Assembly (NCBI GenBank): GCA_964536565.1
Contig: CAZHXK010000065.1
Span: 1-5,154 of the forward strand
Direction of reading: 5' to 3'
DNA length: 5,154 nt
Source of the DNA: GCA-002688135 sp964536565
Lineage (GTDB): Bacteria > Patescibacteriota > Patescibacteriia > Magasanikbacterales > GCA-002688135
The notes beneath the pieces are model-generated. The model was not told the origin of the DNA. It did no database searches and worked only from the letters and a program-made list of their open reading frames with translations. A program made the position numbers and the translations under genes. This document shows positions 4,480 to 5,154 of this stretch, piece by piece (the first letter of the stretch is position 1; the number at the start of each line of letters is the position of its first letter).

Positions 4480-5154
4480 TTACTGCGCGATCGCGATGCC
4501 TTGATCGGTCGCGAGCTGTCGGAATGTCGGCGAGATCTTATGCAGCTCCTCAAAGGAACTCCCCACCGCTTCCACTTGCGAATCACCATTCACCAGCTCT
4601 CCGAGCGGGCGCATGACAATAAACTTGTCACAGACATGCTCTACTGTTGAAAGACGATGCGCGATGATGAGTGCGCTGATATCTCCTTCGAGAATTTCCG
4701 CAAGCCCCTTCTGAACCGATTTCTCAGTCGTTGAGTCGAGCGAACTTGTCGCCTCATCAATGATCATGAGATGTGGATTCTTGAGGACTGCTGCAGCAAT
4801 CATCACGCGCTGTGCTTCCCCACCGGAAAGCTTCACACCCTTTTTCCCAACCTTCGTATCGAGCCCCTCAGTGAGGCGATCCCCAAAATCAACTTCGAGT
4901 TTCCTCATCAACTCCCACAACATCTCATCGGAGATCTTTGCCCGCTCCTCAGGCGTTTGTCCGTAGAGCAAGTTGTATCGAAGTGTTCCAGACAACACAG
5001 CAGGCTGCTGCGCGATGTATCCGATTTTTTCAAGAAGAGAGGCAAGGCGAAGATCTTTGAGATCGACACCATTCACCCATATCCCTCCCTGCGTTGGATC
5101 CATGCTGCGCTGCAGGAGTCGCATAATCGTCGTCTTACCTGCGCCACTTCGTCC
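4480..5154 (-). CDS. ABC exporter ATP-binding domain, C-terminal 224 residues (partial)
   Basis: The frame is open to the right edge, so the start and any upstream membrane domain lie outside; the ATG at 5124 is an internal Met, not the start. Visible residues (numbered from the edge): Walker A GRSGAGKTT at 1-9, Q-loop at 48-50 (AQQ) followed by LSGTLRYNLLYG, signature LSGGE at 109-113, Walker B LMIIDE at 129-134, D-loop SSLD at 137-140, and H-loop His166 in AHRLST. All catalytic residues are present. The LSGTLRYNLLYG and KKGVKLSGGEAQR stretches are typical of exporter (MsbA/ABCB-type) ATPases, so the complete protein probably has a fused six-helix membrane domain. The substrate cannot be told. 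The C-terminal region after the H-loop (RPLGELVNGDSQVEAVGSSFEELHKISPTF) is longer than the usual linker and ends DQGIAIAQ. The terminator follows directly. Confidence 0.93.
   Translation of the reverse strand, partial: GRSGAGKTTIMRLLQRSMDPTQGGIWVNGVDLKDLRLASLLEKIGYIAQQPAVLSGTLRYNLLYGQTPEERAKISDEMLWELMRKLEVDFGDRLTEGLDTKVGKKGVKLSGGEAQRVMIAAAVLKNPHLMIIDEATSSLDSTTEKSVQKGLAEILEGDISALIIAHRLSTVEHVCDKFIVMRPLGELVNGDSQVEAVGSSFEELHKISPTFRQLATDQGIAIAQ

Overview
The window looks like a compact bacterial chromosome segment, most likely from the Candidate Phyla Radiation (Patescibacteria, Parcubacteria-like). This is inferred from the style of the proteins: a DUF4153 membrane protein, a membrane-anchored protein with a Lys/Pro-rich N-terminus and beta-sandwich-like repeats, and an ABC exporter with an unusual C-terminal tail. 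Gaps between genes are short, and the tRNA genes encode their CCA ends. No marker gene fixes the taxon. All recognisable genes lie on the minus strand, so transcription runs from high to low coordinates.

In transcription order: (1) the 3' part of an ABC exporter gene (4480 to beyond 5154), closed by a strong terminator at 4444-4471. (2) A tRNA region (about 4436-3784) with a good sigma70-type promoter, tRNA-Lys(CUU), tRNA-Val(UAC) and a terminator. (3) A gene for a 175-residue unknown protein with one membrane segment (3189-3716), with its own promoter, Shine-Dalgarno sequence and terminator. (4) A DUF4153 polytopic membrane protein (1290-3107). (5) A large secreted or membrane-anchored repeat protein running off the left edge (1216 to before 1). 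Each protein gene after the tRNAs has a plausible promoter placed tightly against the upstream unit. They look like separate transcription units rather than one operon.

The most unusual part is the tRNA region. Each tRNA gene is preceded by a copy of its own first 19 nucleotides (acceptor 5' strand plus the D-arm up to G18-G19), starting 108 nt (Val) or 105 nt (Lys) upstream of the real tRNA. Each copy is followed, after exactly 4 nt, by a bulged hairpin of identical geometry: 5 bp, 2-nt bulge, 3 bp, 14-nt loop containing an A-run on the minus strand. The two hairpins differ by two compensatory base-pair changes. Each copy is also preceded, 5-6 nt upstream, by the stop codon of a short open frame (21 and 18 codons) with a Leu-Glu-Lys motif encoded by a repeated CTAGAAAAGA sequence. 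The two modules therefore share one architecture but carry different tRNA-specific copies. I know of no described family that matches. It could be a regulatory or processing leader, a relic of small insertions at tRNA 5' ends, or a local duplication.

The terminator after tRNA-Val is also odd. It is a 21-bp perfect palindrome whose far arm is complementary to the 3' end of the tRNA itself.
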